DNA of 64,000 nucleotides from NCBI GenBank assembly GCA_016196755.1, contig JACPXC010000001.1:62001-126000 (forward strand). Direction: 5' to 3'. Position numbers and translations under genes: made by a program. Source of the stretch: Elusimicrobiota bacterium (lineage in GTDB: Bacteria; Elusimicrobiota; Elusimicrobia; UBA1565). Shown in pieces: positions 61,547 through 64,000 of the stretch (position 1 is its first letter; each line of letters starts with the position of its first letter). A model generated the notes under the pieces. The model saw only the letters and a program-made list of their open reading frames with translations, searched no databases and had not been told where the DNA came from.

Positions 61547-63724
61547 ATGCAGAAACCGCCGTGGCGCTCGCTTTCCTCGGGCCTGTTCAGGCGGTTCCTG
61601 CTCGCTCTGCTGTTCCTGGCCCTGGCGCCGGCCGCGTTCATGGGCTTTCAGCTCATCCGCCTGAGCCGGGACGGCATCCAGGACGCCGTCCTCGAGCTCC
61701 ATTTCAAGCTGGCCGAGAAGACCGCGGTCAACGTCTCAAGGTACCTGGCCAACGTCGAGGACAAACTGCGCTTCACGGTCTCCGCCCTGCGGCGCCCCGG
61801 CCTCGACTGGAACACCCGCCAGGAGTTCCTGCGCAGCCTCGTCGAGAGCCACGAGGACCTCGAGGAGGTGTCTATCCTGGCCAAGGGCAAGGAGCTGATG
61901 AAGGTCTACAACCCTCTCCTGGCCGACAAGGAGACCTCCGCCGACTATCTGCGCGACCCCGGCTACCTCGAGTACGCCAAGACGCGCACGCGCAAGCTCT
62001 GGGTCAGCGCGCGGGCTTCCGGGCCGCCGCGGCTCGAGCTCTACATGCCGCTATCGGACGCCACCGACATCCGGCTGTCCTTGGTGCTCAAGTCATTGTG
62101 GGACACGATCTCCAAGGAGCGCGTCGGCGGGACCGGCTACGCGATGCTGGTGGGGGCCGGCGGGGTGCCGTTGATCTACCCGGACGCGCGTCTGGCGCGC
62201 TCGGACCTCGAGGGCCTCCTGCGCTGGCGCATCGTCTCGGCCGGCCTTACCGCCAACGCGGTGGGCTCGAGCGAGTACGAGGACCCTCGCGGGGTCATGC
62301 AGGTCGGAGCGTACGCCCCGGTGCCCGAGATCCAGGCCGCCGTCATCATCCAGCAGCCCAGGGACGAGGCCTACATCGCGGCCAAGCGCATGAAGCGCAC
62401 GGCGGCCTTCGTCATCGCCGCGGTGGTGATCGCCGCGCTGGGCTTCTCGCTCTCGCTGGCCCGCGCGCTGACCCGCCCGCTCTTGAGCTTGACCCAGGCC
62501 GCCGACACCGTGGCGCGCGGGGGCTTCCCCGAGGAGCTCAAGCTCGGCACGGGCGACGAGCTCCAGGAGTTCGCCGAGACCTTCAACCGCATGGTGGCTC
62601 GCCTGCGCGGCTACGCCGAGCTGCAGGTCGACCGGGTGCTCCTCGAGCAGAAGAAGACCGAGGCCATCCTGTTCTCGATCGGCGACGGGATCCTCATGAC
62701 CGACAACGACGGCATCGTCCAGTTGGCCAACCGCAAGGCCAAGGAGGCGCTGGAGAGCGAGACCGTGGAGGGCCGGCCCCTCGACGACGTGCTGCCCAAG
62801 GACACCGAGCTGCGCCGGATGGTCCTCGAGGTCGTGGCGCATCCCGACGAGAAGGCCGTGCTCGAGGTCGACCTCTCCAACGACGACCGCCGGCTGTTCT
62901 TGCGCATCAGCGCCCAGCGCCTGCTCTCTCCCTCCAAGGGGACGGTTCTCGGGACCGTCACCGCGCTCCACGACGTCACCTTCGAGAAGGAGCTCGACAA
63001 GATGAAGGAGGAGTTCCTCCACTCGATCACCCACGACCTGCGCAATCCGCTGGGCTCGATCATCGGCTTTCTCGAGTTTTTGCGCAAGGGCGTGGTCGGG
63101 GTCCTCAACCCCCAGCAGAAAGGGATGGTCGAGTCGATGATAAAGTCGGCCAACCGCCTGATGACCTTGGTCAACAACATCCTCGACGTGGCCAAGATGG
63201 AGACCCACGAGCTCGAGCTCAACTTGAAGGAGGCCTCGCTGGCCGGCCTGGCCAGCCACTCCCTCGACATCCTGGGCTCGCTGGCGCAACGCCGCGGCAT
63301 CAGCCTCGAGCTCGACGCCAGCGAGGAGTTCACCGCGGTCTGCGACCCCGACCAGATCGAGCGCGTGATCACGAACCTCCTCGGCAACGCGATCAAGTTC
63401 GCCCCGGACGACGGGCGCATCGTCGTCCACGTCGACGACATCGGCGCAGCACTCCGGCTCTGCGTGTCGGACAACGGCCCGGGCATCCCGGAGTCCCACC
63501 TCGAGAAGATCTTCGCCAAGTTCGAGCAGGTGCCCGGCCAGCGGCGGGGCGGCACGGGGCTGGGCCTGACCATCTGCAAGCGCTTCGTCGAGGCCCACAA
63601 GGGGCGCATCTGGGTGGAGTCGGAGCTCGGCAAGGGCGCGCGCTTTTACTTCACGATCCCCAAGGACATCCCGCTTCCGGCCGAGGCCGCCGGGGCCGGG
63701 GCGGGCGGGGAGAAGAATGCTTAG
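61547..63724 (+). CDS. Membrane sensor histidine kinase (extracytoplasmic sensor, HAMP, PAS, HisKA, HATPase)
   Basis: Two TM segments; HAMP-like [19 protein letters not shown]-box [21 protein letters not shown]-box [48 protein letters not shown]. Confidence 0.93.
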   Translation: MQKPPWRSLSSGLFRRFLLALLFLALAPAAFMGFQLIRLSRDGIQDAVLELHFKLAEKTAVNVSRYLANVEDKLRFTVSALRRPGLDWNTRQEFLRSLVESHEDLEEVSILAKGKELMKVYNPLLADKETSADYLRDPGYLEYAKTRTRKLWVSARASGPPRLELYMPLSDATDIRLSLVLKSLWDTISKERVGGTGYAMLVGAGGVPLIYPDARLARSDLEGLLRWRIVSAGLTANAVGSSEYEDPRGVMQVGAYAPVPEIQAAVIIQQPRDEAYIAAKRMKRTAAFVIAAVVIAALGFSLSLARALTRPLLSLTQAADTVARGGFPEELKLGTGDELQEFAETFNRMVARLRGYAELQVDRVLLEQKKTEAILFSIGDGILMTDNDGIVQLANRKAKEALESETVEGRPLDDVLPKDTELRRMVLEVVAHPDEKAVLEVDLSNDDRRLFLRISAQRLLSPSKGTVLGTVTALHDVTFEKELDKMKEEFLHSITHDLRNPLGSIIGFLEFLRKGVVGVLNPQQKGMVESMIKSANRLMTLVNNILDVAKMETHELELNLKEASLAGLASHSLDILGSLAQRRGISLELDASEEFTAVCDPDQIERVITNLLGNAIKFAPDDGRIVVHVDDIGAALRLCVSDNGPGIPESHLEKIFAKFEQVPGQRRGGTGLGLTICKRFVEAHKGRIWVESELGKGARFYFTIPKDIPLPAEAAGAGAGGEKNA

Positions 63725-64000
63725 CGCCGCCTTGGCCGCGCTGATGGCGCTGGCGTCCGTCCCCGCGCGCGGCGCGCCGGATACCACCCAGGCCATCAAG
63801 GTGATGCCCGGCGACACGCTCTGGAGCATCGCGCAGAAATACCTCAAGGACCCCAAGCGCTGGAACGTCGTCCTGCGCCACAACAAGCTGCCCACCTCCG
63901 ACCCGACGGTGGCCCTGCCGGGGATGACGCTCAAGGTCCCGACCGAGGAGCTCAAGGAGCGCTTCCAGGCCGCCATCCTGGTCCACATGGAGCGCAGGGT
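63717..64000 (+). CDS. Secreted LysM-domain protein, truncated by window end
   Basis: Frame from ATG 63717: [75 protein letters not shown]; 8-bp overlap with kinase. Confidence 0.8.
   Translation, partial: MLSAALAALMALASVPARGAPDTTQAIKVMPGDTLWSIAQKYLKDPKRWNVVLRHNKLPTSDPTVALPGMTLKVPTEELKERFQAAILVHMERR

Noticed and set aside
1-64000. CRISPR arrays, rRNA and tRNA genes
   Set aside because: No regularly spaced direct repeats and no rRNA- or tRNA-like conserved stretches noticed; weak tRNAs cannot be excluded without tRNAscan-SE

Overview
High-GC bacterial chromosome segment, densely coding and mostly + strand. The style of the envelope proteins suggests Elusimicrobiota or a similar lineage (inference only). 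It starts in the 3' end of smc, then a phosphoesterase, a type II toxin-antitoxin pair, TadE/TadG-like proteins and an FtsH-like protease. The main feature is a tandem array of Ala/Gly-rich membrane proteins (7402-14424). They share short motifs (IPxLK..EKKGxGV near the N-terminus; LxxxxxANxG....DP; GQLK/R; NxTxYQ just before a C-terminal multi-TM module). A second block of related or Cys-rich members lies at 17900-21774, and a detached paralog at 59852-61444. Between the two blocks sit a Ser/Thr kinase and an FHA-GAF-adenylate cyclase on the opposite strand. Three very large envelope proteins follow: a ~1015-aa secreted protein; a ~2538-aa protein with a signal peptide and SecA-like helicase motifs; and a 4589-aa protein that I read as carrying six successive OEP/TolC-like repeats, i.e. 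the content of a TolC trimer on one chain. Other contents: a GHMP kinase divergent from a radical-SAM/epimerase/radical-SAM/membrane-protein operon, a RAYT-type transposase with an altered HUH motif, an HNH endonuclease, a sensor kinase and a LysM protein. Several first-in-operon genes have a -10-like hexamer 5-9 nt before the start codon, consistent with leaderless mRNAs. Two such genes also share an N-terminal leader module and an upstream element. All homology statements come from motif reading by eye; no searches were run.
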